Positions 24,886 to 34,025 of a stretch of 64,000 nucleotides of DNA are shown one piece after another. Both the position numbers and the translations under genes were made by a program. The DNA is taken from NCBI GenBank assembly GCA_028284195.1, contig JANQSE010000017.1:62001-126000 (forward strand), in the 5' to 3' direction. Position 1 is the stretch's first letter, and every line of letters begins with the position of its first letter. Source of the DNA: Balneola sp. (GTDB lineage: Bacteria; Bacteroidota; Rhodothermia; Balneolales; Balneolaceae). The notes beneath the pieces are model-generated. The model made no database searches, was not told where the DNA came from, and worked only from the letters and a program-made list of their open reading frames with translations.

Positions 24886-27123
24886 TCAATTCTCCTGAAA
24901 CTCATCTTGCTGGTAAAGTACTTCGCCATAAGAGATTTCTTCGGCTGCTAAAACAAGAATAGTAGTTGGCAACTCTCTAAGCCTCTCTTGAACACTTCCA
25001 TAATACTCTAAAAAATTGTCGCCAGGCTCGGCCATTCCCATAAATATCAGATCTGTTTCCTCTGATGACTCATGAAGTATTTCATCAAATGACCTACCAT
25101 TAGCCACTATAACTTCCGCTTTCGCACCAGTTCTGAGTTTTTTACTCAGGTCTTCCAGGTTTTTTTGCGCATCTTTTGCTCCCTTTTCTGAGCTAACTAC
25201 CATTTTAAGATATACTTCGGCACCGTACCAGCTTCGGCTGCTTTGCAACAGATATCCCAGAATCATCATTAAACCGCCATTGCCTTTTAAGCCGCCCCAC
25301 CAAATGTCGATTCGTTTCCTTTTCCCAAACCCTTTTTCTTTATCGTCATGTACAATCAATACATTCCGCTGCAATCGGTGGAAAGTTGATATCATCTGAC
25401 AATAATCTTCCCGTATATCGTCGTTTTCACTGTCTCCCAAAATAATGGTATTAGGAACCAGAGCCCCCAACCCATAAGCTTCAACCAATCGCTCCCCGCC
25501 TTCAAATGGGTCATCGGCAGTAATAACCTTCACCAATCCCTGAACACCACGCTTTGCTAAGAATTCCCGGATGTTGTCTTCTATATCATTTTGATGTTCA
25601 TTAGAAATACGATTCTTCGTTAAAACAGTCGATACGGTTAAAAGCCCCCGATTATGAGTTATAGAAGAAGCCAGATCAATTAAGTGCCAGCGTTTAGTAG
25701 GAGCACCGGAAAGTACGAGCGGATTAGGCCTCCATGTTTTAGAATCTTCCTCCATTCTGATTCTCAATAATCCCGCACGGGTAATGGCCATCCAAATGCC
25801 TCTTCTTACATCACCCCAGGTAGATTCTAATTCGCGGCGTTCCAACCAAAAATAAATAATGAGAACAAACACAAAAGCCACGATGGTTGCAGTTGTATTT
25901 ATTAAGAACATAACGGCAATACACCCTAATGCCCCAACGATAGAAAAAAACCAATGTACTTTAAACTTTGGCCGAAAGGATGGACTGCCCAGCAACCGCT
26001 CAATTCCTGCCGTAATATTTAACACACCGTATGTGGTAAGAAAAAACATGGTGAGTACAGGGGCAATCAGGTTAAGGTTTCCAAAATATACCGCCGCCAA
26101 TGCTAACCCAAGTGTAACAATGGTCCCAACACGTGGAGTATCATCCTCTCCCGAACCTTTTCCTAAAGCATTCATCCATTTGGGTAAAACCCGGTCGCGC
26201 GCTAATGCTTGTAAAACTCTTGGAGCCCCCAAAATACTTCCAAGTGCACTGGAAAGAGTAGCTCCCCAAACACCAATAAGTATCGCATCTCCCCAATAAG
26301 AAATTTTACGCATGATAAGCGGGTCAGCGATCAAGGTTGAGGAGTCTGCTCTCATGGCAAGAATAATAGGCAAGCCCATATATATAATATAACCCGCACC
26401 TACTGCAGCAAACGTTCCCAATGGAATAGACCTTCCAGGATCCCTGAGATCGCCACTCATATTTACTCCGGCCATAATTCCGGTTACAGCAGGAAAGAAT
26501 ACAGCAAATACCACCCAAAAAGGCTCGGAATTTCTTTGAGATGTACCCCATAGCTCTATATCGGTTGGTTCCATCGGCTTGCCAAAAAGCAATGAGAGTA
26601 ACGAAAGCCCTATCCCAAACATGATAAAGTATTGGGCTTTTATCGCCGTTTTTGCCGATAAAAGAGCGAGCATGGTTACCAAAATTGTAGTAACAAAACC
26701 TACCAGCTTAAAATTTAACTCCGGGAAAACTTCCACTACACTTTCTGCAAAACCAACTGTATATAAGGCTACAGAAAGTGCCTGAGCTAAATACAATGGA
26801 ATACCAATCGCCCCGCCAGATTCAATTCCCAAAGACCGGCTTATCATATAATAAGCACCGCCTCCCCGAACACGCTGATCGGTAGCAATAGAAGCAATTG
26901 AAAGAGCAGTGAGAAAAGTAATCGCTGTTGAAAGAGTTACAATAAGCAGGGTGCCTAATAAACCAACATTACCTACAACCCATCCAAAACGAAGATACAT
27001 AATAACCCCAAGTATGGTTAGAATGGAAGGGGTGAACACACCTCCAAAAGTACCTAAACCGTCTTTAACCTCAGGAATTACACTTTTCTCTTCTGGGGGT
27101 TGTTTAGTGAAAGGGATTTTCAT
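24886..27123 (-). CDS. SLC12-like (cation-chloride cotransporter family) permease
   Basis: A 745-aa APC-superfamily transporter. The N-terminal signature LGTFGGVFTPSILTILGVI and the following MYLRFGWVVGN match cation-chloride cotransporters. About 12 membrane spans fill residues 25-440. The cytoplasmic C-terminus (~460-745) has the SLC12-type segment around IDIWWGGLKGNGGLMMILGY and a universal-stress-like fold. It probably moves K+/Na+ with Cl-, or amino acids. It is a single gene, 69 nt after panD on the same strand. Confidence 0.87.
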   Translation of the reverse strand: MKIPFTKQPPEEKSVIPEVKDGLGTFGGVFTPSILTILGVIMYLRFGWVVGNVGLLGTLLIVTLSTAITFLTALSIASIATDQRVRGGGAYYMISRSLGIESGGAIGIPLYLAQALSVALYTVGFAESVVEVFPELNFKLVGFVTTILVTMLALLSAKTAIKAQYFIMFGIGLSLLSLLFGKPMEPTDIELWGTSQRNSEPFWVVFAVFFPAVTGIMAGVNMSGDLRDPGRSIPLGTFAAVGAGYIIYMGLPIILAMRADSSTLIADPLIMRKISYWGDAILIGVWGATLSSALGSILGAPRVLQALARDRVLPKWMNALGKGSGEDDTPRVGTIVTLGLALAAVYFGNLNLIAPVLTMFFLTTYGVLNITAGIERLLGSPSFRPKFKVHWFFSIVGALGCIAVMFLINTTATIVAFVFVLIIYFWLERRELESTWGDVRRGIWMAITRAGLLRIRMEEDSKTWRPNPLVLSGAPTKRWHLIDLASSITHNRGLLTVSTVLTKNRISNEHQNDIEDNIREFLAKRGVQGLVKVITADDPFEGGERLVEAYGLGALVPNTIILGDSENDDIREDYCQMISTFHRLQRNVLIVHDDKEKGFGKRKRIDIWWGGLKGNGGLMMILGYLLQSSRSWYGAEVYLKMVVSSEKGAKDAQKNLEDLSKKLRTGAKAEVIVANGRSFDEILHESSEETDLIFMGMAEPGDNFLEYYGSVQERLRELPTTILVLAAEEISYGEVLYQQDEFQEN

Positions 27124-27192
27124 CAGAATTGATCGAGCCTGGCCACTTTCAAGAAATTCAATCTTTGGAGCATGATTGTAAGAAGGATAATC

Positions 27193-27612
27193 TTACTGAG
27201 AGGAATCTTCTAAGATACCTGATTTGAGGTTGTATTCGGAAGCATATTTGGTTTCATCGATGATTTGCTTTGGTTCGTTATTCTCGTCCACAATAACCAC
27301 TTTTGGCTTGTGAGATTTTGCTTCCTCGGGGGTCATTTCAGCATAGCTGATTACTATGATGCGATCTCCAACCTGGGTTAGCCTTGCAGCAGCGCCATTC
27401 ATGCAGCAAACACGGCTTCCACGTTTTCCGGGAATGGTATAAGTCTCTAATCGGGAACCGTTGGTTATATTAACAACCTGAACTTTTTCGTAGGGAAGTA
27501 AATTTGCGGCATCCAATAAGTCCTGATCAATGGTAATGCTTCCCTCATACATGAGGTTTGCCTCTGTAACCACCATTTGGTGCAGTTTCGATTTAAACAT
27601 GGTTATTTGCAT
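27193..27612 (-). CDS. panD: Aspartate 1-decarboxylase
   Basis: A 139-aa pro-enzyme. Self-cleavage between Gly24 and Ser25 (YEGSITID) creates the pyruvoyl cofactor, and the later NGAAARL motif is conserved. It makes beta-alanine from aspartate for pantothenate. The start is supported because PanD proteins normally have a few residues before the conserved M-hydrophobic-K segment, as here. It follows panC by 11 nt, so both act in one pathway from one transcript. Its C-terminus is slightly extended. Confidence 0.96.
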   Translation of the reverse strand: MQITMFKSKLHQMVVTEANLMYEGSITIDQDLLDAANLLPYEKVQVVNITNGSRLETYTIPGKRGSRVCCMNGAAARLTQVGDRIIVISYAEMTPEEAKSHKPKVVIVDENNEPKQIIDETKYASEYNLKSGILEDSSQ

Positions 27613-27623
27613 CGCTTATAACC

Positions 27624-28475
27624 TCAAATTTCAAATATAAGGTTGTCTATCAATCTGGTTTTACCCAAATATGCTGCTATAGCAAGTACATATTTGTTGC
27701 CCGGTGATAACTGCTCAACAGGCTGTAAAGTATCTAATGAATACACAGAAAGGTAATCATTTTTGAAGCCTTTTGCTTCCAGCTCTTCTTGTTGATGTTG
27801 AAGTAATAATTTTGGTTGCTTTACTCCATTTTTTATCTGCTGCTCAACATAAGTTAATGCCTGGTATAGTTTGGGAGCAATTGATCTTTCTTCCTTAGAT
27901 AAATAGACGTTGCGGCTGCTTAATGCCAAGCCATCATCAGCTCTGCCAACAGGTGCCATTAACAGTTCAATATCATGATTAAACTCCTTTACCATTTGTT
28001 CGATGATACGGTATTGCTGGTAATCTTTTTGCCCAAATACAGCAATGTCGGGCTCTACGATATTGAATAATTTATTTACCACCAGGGCTATTCCCTGGAA
28101 ATAACCCGAGCGGCTGCCTCCATCCAAATGAGTGTTCAACTCTTCAATTTCTATGCTGAAGTATTTTTTATCCAAGCCATACATGGTTTCGGTATCGGGC
28201 ATAAAAACCACATCCACATTTTCTTTTTTGCAGAGTTCGAGGTCTGCCTCAATAGTTCTTGGATAAGTGCCAAAATCTTCGTGTGGAGCGAATTGTTCCG
28301 GGTTCACATATATAGAAACCACAATCGCATCAGCAAATTCATGAGCCATTTTTACCAGCGAAAGATGCCCGCCATGAAGAGCACCCATAGTAGGCACAAA
28401 AGCGACTTTTTTGCCTGATTTTTTAAGGGCACGAACCTGTGCTCTGATTTCCGATATGGTTTCTGCTGTTTTCAT
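27624..28475 (-). CDS. panC: Pantothenate synthetase
   Basis: A 283-aa ATP-dependent ligase that joins pantoate and beta-alanine. The HIGH-like motif is in PTMGALHGGHLSLV (about 28-41), FGQKDYQQ binds nucleotide, and the KMSKS-like LSSRNVYLS lies near 185. Length matches the family. It is the first gene of panC-panD. A repeat-bearing gap of 198 nt separates it from the E2 gene. Confidence 0.97.
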   Translation of the reverse strand: MKTAETISEIRAQVRALKKSGKKVAFVPTMGALHGGHLSLVKMAHEFADAIVVSIYVNPEQFAPHEDFGTYPRTIEADLELCKKENVDVVFMPDTETMYGLDKKYFSIEIEELNTHLDGGSRSGYFQGIALVVNKLFNIVEPDIAVFGQKDYQQYRIIEQMVKEFNHDIELLMAPVGRADDGLALSSRNVYLSKEERSIAPKLYQALTYVEQQIKNGVKQPKLLLQHQQEELEAKGFKNDYLSVYSLDTLQPVEQLSPGNKYVLAIAAYLGKTRLIDNLIFEI

Positions 28476-28525
28476 TTTTTACGTAGAAAGAGACGCCAAA
28501 AAGCACCTCTTATAATTTCACCCTA

Positions 28526-28664
28526 TCATTTTGAGCCTGCCTGCTCCTAAAAGCGCTCGGGGTTGTACAAAGACAGACAAAAACGAAAAATCTGCACATC
28601 TGATTAATTGTGAAGATCCTTCTCCCAAAGGGATGCCTTTGGCAGGAAGTATCCTCAGGATGAC
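28526..28664. repeat. Intergenic repeat, copy A (family shared with 47.8 kb)
   Basis: Ends are imperfect inverted repeats: TCATTTTGAG at the left and CTCAGGATGAC at the right. Inside are CCTGC followed by a TCCTAAAAGCGCTCGG core, then AAGATCC. The copy at 47806-47913 has matching ends and a CCCGAAAGCGTTCGG core. The sequence does not read as a gene. It fills the panC-E2 gap. Confidence 0.6.
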
Positions 28665-28672
28665 TTTTAATA

Positions 28673-30445
28673 TTAAACCGCACGATTCATGTCAAAGCCC
28701 TGAAGTATTTGCTTGATCCTGTTCAGGAATGCGCCGCCATGCGCACCATCAATAATTCTGTGATCGTAGCTCATGGAAAGGTACATCATTTGGCGAATGG
28801 CAATTACATCACCATCGGTTGTTTCAAGAACAACAGGGCGTTTTTCGATAGCACCAGTTCCGATAATTGCAACCTGAGGCTGATTGATGATCGGGGTTCC
28901 CATAATGTTACCTACGCTTCCGTAATTTGTTAGTGTAATGGTACCACCAACCAGATCATCCGGACTTAATTGCTTGCTTCTTGCTTTAACCGCCAGCTCG
29001 TTAACTGCTTCTGCAAGGCCAACTAAATTCATTTGCTGGGCTTTTTTAATCACAGGAACAATCAAGCCACCTTCACCACCCTGGCCAAGTGCAACAGCCA
29101 GCCCAAAGTTGATGTCTTTCTTAACAAGAATAGTATCGCCGTCAACCGAACTATTCAATAAAGGAAATTCCAGCATTGCTTTGATAATTGCTTCAACAAA
29201 CAATGGAGTAAAAGTTAGCTTATGACCTGTTTTCTGCTGAAACACGTTCTTATTCGCATTTCTCCATTTCACCATATTGGTTACATCAACTTCTGCAAAT
29301 GTGGTAACATGAGCAGATGTCTGAACCGATTTAACCATGTGCTCAGCAATCATCTTGCGCATGCGGTCCATCTTTATTACTTCCACATCACCGGATGGTG
29401 ATTTGATATCTAATTGCCCGGCCGAAATTGACCCATCACTTGATTTGGCTGTAATCGGTGTTTTAGCAGGAGCAGAAACTTTTCCGTTTTTCTTGTCTTC
29501 TACATACCCAAGAATATCTTTTTTAGAAACCCGGCCGCCTTGTCCGGAACCTGCAATACTTTCCAGTTCTTCCTGGCTAATTCCTTCTTCCTTAGCAATA
29601 GAACGAACAAGCGGAGAAAAAAAGCGCCCATCGCTTCCTATTCTTTGGGGTTCAGTTCCACCTAAAACAGGCTGAGGAGTACCATTACTCTTCATCAACT
29701 GGTCGGGTGTAATTGCAGCAACTTCTTCTTTGGTTAGTGTTGCCGAACTTTCTTCTTTTTTTGCTGAACCTGAGTTGGATTTTGAGACCGGAGCAGACGA
29801 TCCTGAACTTGCACCCTTACTTGTAGCAATTATAGCAATAGGCTGGCCAACTTCGATGGTATCGTTTTCTTCAGCTAAAATTTCTACTAAAGTTCCGGCT
29901 GATGGAGACGGCACTTCACTATCTACTTTATCGGTTGAGATCTCTAACAAGGTTTCGTCTTCCTCAACTTCATCACCAATCGATTTAGACCAGCCAATAA
30001 CTGTAGCTTCCACAACCGACTCGCCCATTTGGGGCATTACTACTTCAATACGTTCTCCTCCATCACCACTTCCGCCTGAGCCTGAATCTTCACTTACAGA
30101 ACTTTGCTCAACGGGTTCGTCTTGGTTTTCTTCAACAACTTCTTTTTGGGGTTCTTCTTTCGCTTCTGGTTCGGGGGTAGAAACTGTTTCTCCTGCAGCG
30201 GCGGCATCTGTTTCAATAATAGCTATCGGCTTACCTACTTCGATGGTGTCACCTTCTTCTACTAAAATCTCAACAAGTGTTCCGGCTTCGGGAGAAGGTA
30301 CTTCGCTATCTACTTTATCTGTAGCAATTTCAAGCAGCGTTTCGTCGACCTCCACAGCATCTCCAACAGATTTACTCCATTCGATTACTGTTCCTTCCAT
30401 TACCGATTCCCCCATCTGGGGCATTACTACTTCTACCTTAGCCAT
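28673..30445 (-). CDS. 2-oxo acid dehydrogenase E2 component (dihydrolipoamide acyltransferase), two lipoyl domains
   Basis: A 590-aa E2 enzyme. Two nearly identical lipoyl domains carry lipoyl lysines Lys44 and Lys173 (both in ATDKVDSE or STDKVDSE), separated by acidic, Ser/Gly-rich linkers. A peripheral-subunit-binding domain lies near 280-315. The CoA-dependent catalytic domain has DHRIIDGAHGG near the end. It transfers acyl groups to CoA in the 2-oxoglutarate, branched-chain or pyruvate complex; sequence alone does not decide which. E1 and E3 genes are not adjacent. Confidence 0.92.
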   Translation of the reverse strand: MAKVEVVMPQMGESVMEGTVIEWSKSVGDAVEVDETLLEIATDKVDSEVPSPEAGTLVEILVEEGDTIEVGKPIAIIETDAAAAGETVSTPEPEAKEEPQKEVVEENQDEPVEQSSVSEDSGSGGSGDGGERIEVVMPQMGESVVEATVIGWSKSIGDEVEEDETLLEISTDKVDSEVPSPSAGTLVEILAEENDTIEVGQPIAIIATSKGASSGSSAPVSKSNSGSAKKEESSATLTKEEVAAITPDQLMKSNGTPQPVLGGTEPQRIGSDGRFFSPLVRSIAKEEGISQEELESIAGSGQGGRVSKKDILGYVEDKKNGKVSAPAKTPITAKSSDGSISAGQLDIKSPSGDVEVIKMDRMRKMIAEHMVKSVQTSAHVTTFAEVDVTNMVKWRNANKNVFQQKTGHKLTFTPLFVEAIIKAMLEFPLLNSSVDGDTILVKKDINFGLAVALGQGGEGGLIVPVIKKAQQMNLVGLAEAVNELAVKARSKQLSPDDLVGGTITLTNYGSVGNIMGTPIINQPQVAIIGTGAIEKRPVVLETTDGDVIAIRQMMYLSMSYDHRIIDGAHGGAFLNRIKQILQGFDMNRAV

Positions 30446-30562
30446 AAAAATCTTTGTTTTGATGCCGCAACGGCGTTTTTAGCTGTTCCGTAAAGGACTG
30501 CAAAGTTCCGCATTATTCTAATTAGTTCAAAATACAGATAGTTCCATTTGCAGCCTACAAAA

Positions 30563-31702
30563 TTAACCTAAAGCTTCCTCCAAATCTGCAATCAAATCAT
30601 CAGGGTGTTCCAACCCTACACTCAATCTGATTAGATTCCCTGGCGAGTTGGAATGCTCTCCCTCACTGGAGCACCGATGTTCCCAGGTGCTTTCAATTCC
30701 CCCCAGGCTGGTTGCACGCCTGATAAGTTCTGAGCCGGCCACTGCTTTTAATGTTTTTGATTCATTCCCATTGAATAAGAATGAGATCATCCCGCCAAAA
30801 CCATGCATCTGAGATTTTGCAATCTCATGGCCTTTGTGCGATTCCAATCCTGGATAAAAAACATCTTCTACTTTTGGATGTGCTGATAAAAACTCTGCGA
30901 GTATTTCGGCATTTTGGTTATGTGCTCTCATCCGGTAAGGAAAACTTCGGATACTTCGGCATAGTAACCAACAATCACTTGGCGAGGGAACTGCGCCTTG
31001 CCCTTGTTGAATACTTCGGATCATTTCAAATTGTTCATCTTCTTTGGAAGTTACAATGGCACCACCCAGAATATCACTGTGTCCGGCCAAATATTTTGTA
31101 GTGGAATGCATTACTAAATCCGCACCGAATTCAATAGGATTCAGATTTAAAGGAGTAGGCCAGGTATTATCTACGCTAACTCTTGCACCTTTGGTTTTTG
31201 CAATATGGCAAACCTTTTCTAAATCGGTAATTTTCATTAATGGGTTTGATGGGGTTTCGACATGAATCAGATGGGTGTTCTTTTGAATATTTCGCTGAAC
31301 CTGATCTAAATCGGTCATATCAGTGATACTGAACTCTAAGCCCCATTTTTCAGCAAAATTGTTTAGCGTGGATCGTGTTCCATGATATACATCATCAGGT
31401 AAAATAATGTGTGAACCTTTTTCCAGCGACTGAAAAATTGTGGTAATAGCAGCCATACCTGATGAAAATGCTGCACACGCTTTACCACCTTCTAAATTTG
31501 CAAGTACACTTTCCAGCTGTAAGCGGTTTGGATTTTCATGGCGTGTATAGAGTAAGTCACCTTTCTGATGCCCTTTATCAGAATGTTCATAGTTGGTGGA
31601 AACCTCGATTGGCGGAACTACCGATTTTGAACCAAACCGTTTTTCCATGGATCCGTGAATAGCAATGGTCTCTATTTTTTGAACCCTCTTTTTCATGCTC
31701 AT
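30563..31702 (-). CDS. Trans-sulfuration family PLP enzyme (cystathionine gamma-synthase/lyase type)
   Basis: A PLP-dependent enzyme of about 379 aa. YTRHENPNRLQLE and FSSGMAAITT lie near the N-terminus. The PLP lysine is in STTKYLAGHSD (about residue 200) and the C-terminal RLSVGLEHPDDL is typical. It acts on cystathionine, homocysteine or methionine-type substrates; the precise activity cannot be read off. I chose the ATG at 31702 over an upstream TTG at 31735; the ATG at 31696 is also possible. It diverges from the tetR gene with ~105 nt between them. Confidence 0.9.
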   Translation of the reverse strand: MSMKKRVQKIETIAIHGSMEKRFGSKSVVPPIEVSTNYEHSDKGHQKGDLLYTRHENPNRLQLESVLANLEGGKACAAFSSGMAAITTIFQSLEKGSHIILPDDVYHGTRSTLNNFAEKWGLEFSITDMTDLDQVQRNIQKNTHLIHVETPSNPLMKITDLEKVCHIAKTKGARVSVDNTWPTPLNLNPIEFGADLVMHSTTKYLAGHSDILGGAIVTSKEDEQFEMIRSIQQGQGAVPSPSDCWLLCRSIRSFPYRMRAHNQNAEILAEFLSAHPKVEDVFYPGLESHKGHEIAKSQMHGFGGMISFLFNGNESKTLKAVAGSELIRRATSLGGIESTWEHRCSSEGEHSNSPGNLIRLSVGLEHPDDLIADLEEALG

Positions 31703-31791
31703 ATTAACCCAAGTTTGTTTACCTAATATTGACAAAATAATGATTGGATTTCAATTTCTATAACCGTACATTTTGACCCGCATTCAAAAAA

Positions 31792-31804
31792 TGACCATTA
31801 GTCA
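31792..31804. promoter_or_regulatory. Putative TetR operator (TGAC-N5-GTCA)
   Basis: A perfect palindrome, TGACcattaGTCA, ends 3 nt before the tetR start codon. This half-site spacing is seen for several TetR/AcrR repressors of efflux pumps. Its position over the ribosome site and promoter would allow autorepression. Inferred from position and symmetry only. Confidence 0.55.
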
Positions 31805-31807
31805 GTT

Positions 31808-32515
31808 ATGGGAGTAACAGAAAGAAAAGAAAGAGAAAAAGAATTTAAGAAATCGCTGATGCTTGAAGCTGCTGAAGAGGTAATTCTCGAAAAAGGTTTA
31901 GACAGCCTGAATATGGATGAAGTTGCATTAAAAGCAGAAGTGAGTAAAGGGTCACTGTATCAATACTTCAACAATAAGAATGATCTTGTTTTAGGTATCT
32001 GCAATAAGGCAACTCTGTTGCTTAACGAAGATATCCAAAAAGTGCTTACGAAAGATCTTCCCGGGATTGATTTGGTACATATGATAGGAGCTACTTTTAT
32101 GAGCTTTGTATCCGAACATCCTGAATATTTCAGGGCTATGCGGTTTCACGATAATCTAAAAGAGACCGCACAATTAGAAGACAGTACATACCATCACTCT
32201 TGTCGTGATAACATGGAAAATGCTTTTACCTGCATGGTGCGGGCCATACAGATCGGGATGCAGGATGGTAGTATAAATTCTAGTTACAACCCAAAAGAGT
32301 TAGCCATTTTACTTTGGGCTACATCTCACGGAATGGTAAACATGGCATATCAACACCAAAATGCGCAGCATTTTAATTTGTTGGATGACCTGGGCATTAA
32401 CCTCAAATCTATGTTTGAAGGATACATGAAATTAATTGGCTGCGGAATAGCCACTGATGAACAGAAAAAGAATTATGACTCACAGTCATTTTTCGAAAAA
32501 AATGGAAATGCCTGA
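31808..32515 (+). CDS. TetR/AcrR family transcriptional regulator
   Basis: A 235-aa repressor-type protein. A basic N-terminus is followed by a TetR helix-turn-helix at about 15-60 (AEEVILEKGLDSLNMDEVA, then SKGSLYQYFNNK). The ligand-binding helical domain has no recognisable ligand. It stands at the head of an RND efflux operon (TolC, adaptor, pump), which it most likely represses, with its own start next to a palindrome. The gap to the TolC gene is 54 nt. Confidence 0.9.
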   Translation: MGVTERKEREKEFKKSLMLEAAEEVILEKGLDSLNMDEVALKAEVSKGSLYQYFNNKNDLVLGICNKATLLLNEDIQKVLTKDLPGIDLVHMIGATFMSFVSEHPEYFRAMRFHDNLKETAQLEDSTYHHSCRDNMENAFTCMVRAIQIGMQDGSINSSYNPKELAILLWATSHGMVNMAYQHQNAQHFNLLDDLGINLKSMFEGYMKLIGCGIATDEQKKNYDSQSFFEKNGNA

Positions 32516-32569
32516 GGTAGCCAGGCAATCGAGAAATTTAAACGAATAGTTAACATCAAAAACAAAATA

Positions 32570-33994
32570 ATGAGTAAACGATTAAGCGTTTTAGCAGCAG
32601 TGTTTTTATTTCTGACTGCAAGCGCAACCGCTCAAACAAATACAGGGAAGCAGGTAACACTGGAACAAGCCATTGAAATGGCTTTAGCAAACAGCCCTCA
32701 AATCAACAGAGCCTTACTTGCTGTTGATGATGCTGATGAACTGGTTCGTATGGCCTATGCTGAAGTGTTCCCCGACATTACATCCTCTATTAACTATACC
32801 AGGAATATTGAAATACCTGTTCAGTTTTTGCCTGCAGAGTTTTTTGGGGGACAGCCCGGCACTCTGGTTCCGGTTTCTTTTGGTACCGATAATAACTGGC
32901 AGGGAGGGTTTACTGTAGCTCAAAATCTTTTTAAAGGAGAAGCGCTTGTAGCGTTAAAAAGCTCAGCGGTATTTCGTAAAGTTCAGGAAGAAAACCTCCG
33001 TTCAACAAGCCAGCAAATTATTACTCAAACAAGAGTTGCTTACTATGCCGTGCTTGCAGCCCGGGAACAGCTACGCTTGCAGGATGCACAAATCCAGAGA
33101 TTAGAAACAAGTCTTCAGGAAAATGAGGCACGCGCCAAAGCTGGTATTGTGGATGATTATGATGTACTACGAATAAGGGTACAACTCAGCAATCAACGCC
33201 CGCAGCAAATTGAAGCTAAATATGCGGTAGATGAAGCATACCGAAACCTAAAAATTGCTATCGGGCTTCCGGTAAGTTTTGATATCGCTGTAAAAGGGAA
33301 TCTTAATACATTCGACATTCTGGCTCAGGATGCCATAAGCGATGAAAATGCACACCTGAAAAAGATAGACAAAATGAATCCCTATAATTTTAATTCAGAG
33401 ATGATAGATTCGGTTTTACTTACCGAAAACCGCGGTGACATTCGAATTGCAGAAGCAAATCTCAGGCTTAAAGAAAAGGAAATTCTGGGGGTCAGAAGCA
33501 GGTTTTTACCCACGCTGACGGCTTCGTATAATTTGCAATGGAATGCAGCAGAGCCGGATGAACCTACATTCTTCGACAACAACAGCAGATTTCAAACCTT
33601 GGGAATAAGTTTGAGCCTTCCAATTTTTAAAGGTTTTTCGCGGGTGGCGGAACTTGACCGGGCAAAAATTCAATACAAAGACGTTGAAGAACAAAAGCGC
33701 ATGGCAATTTTAATGGCTCAAAATGAAGTAGCCAGTGCAAGTGAAGAACTTGATAAAATCTTTGAAACAGCTAATGCTCGTCAACAGGCTTTGGATCAGG
33801 CGAATGAAGGATACGAACGAGCCAAAAAGAGACTTGAAAATGGATTAGGCTCTCAACTTGAATTGACCGAAGCAGAAATTCAGGTGAGAGAAGCAGAAGT
33901 AAATTATGCGCTCATGGTATTCAATTATTTAACAGCGAAGGCGCAATATGATCTTGCTACCGGTATGGTGCCTTTTGTTGACACAGACAAGTAA
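32570..33994 (+). CDS. TolC family outer membrane channel of RND efflux system
   Basis: A 474-aa protein with a signal peptide ending SATAQ and two OEP repeats (VTLEQAIEMALANSPQI in the first; LPTLTASYNLQW and SLSLPIFKGF in the second). Long coiled helices form the periplasmic barrel. It is the outer membrane exit duct for the following adaptor and pump. The adaptor follows after 31 nt. Confidence 0.92.
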   Translation: MSKRLSVLAAVFLFLTASATAQTNTGKQVTLEQAIEMALANSPQINRALLAVDDADELVRMAYAEVFPDITSSINYTRNIEIPVQFLPAEFFGGQPGTLVPVSFGTDNNWQGGFTVAQNLFKGEALVALKSSAVFRKVQEENLRSTSQQIITQTRVAYYAVLAAREQLRLQDAQIQRLETSLQENEARAKAGIVDDYDVLRIRVQLSNQRPQQIEAKYAVDEAYRNLKIAIGLPVSFDIAVKGNLNTFDILAQDAISDENAHLKKIDKMNPYNFNSEMIDSVLLTENRGDIRIAEANLRLKEKEILGVRSRFLPTLTASYNLQWNAAEPDEPTFFDNNSRFQTLGISLSLPIFKGFSRVAELDRAKIQYKDVEEQKRMAILMAQNEVASASEELDKIFETANARQQALDQANEGYERAKKRLENGLGSQLELTEAEIQVREAEVNYALMVFNYLTAKAQYDLATGMVPFVDTDK

Positions 33995-34025
33995 CGAAAT
34001 CATTTAACTACCAAAATTCAAAAAA

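Noticed and set aside
29730..30482. Long frame (250 aa) antisense to the E2 gene
   Set aside because: Ser/Thr-rich reverse complement of the lipoyl domains and linkers; the repeated pieces mirror the E2 duplication.
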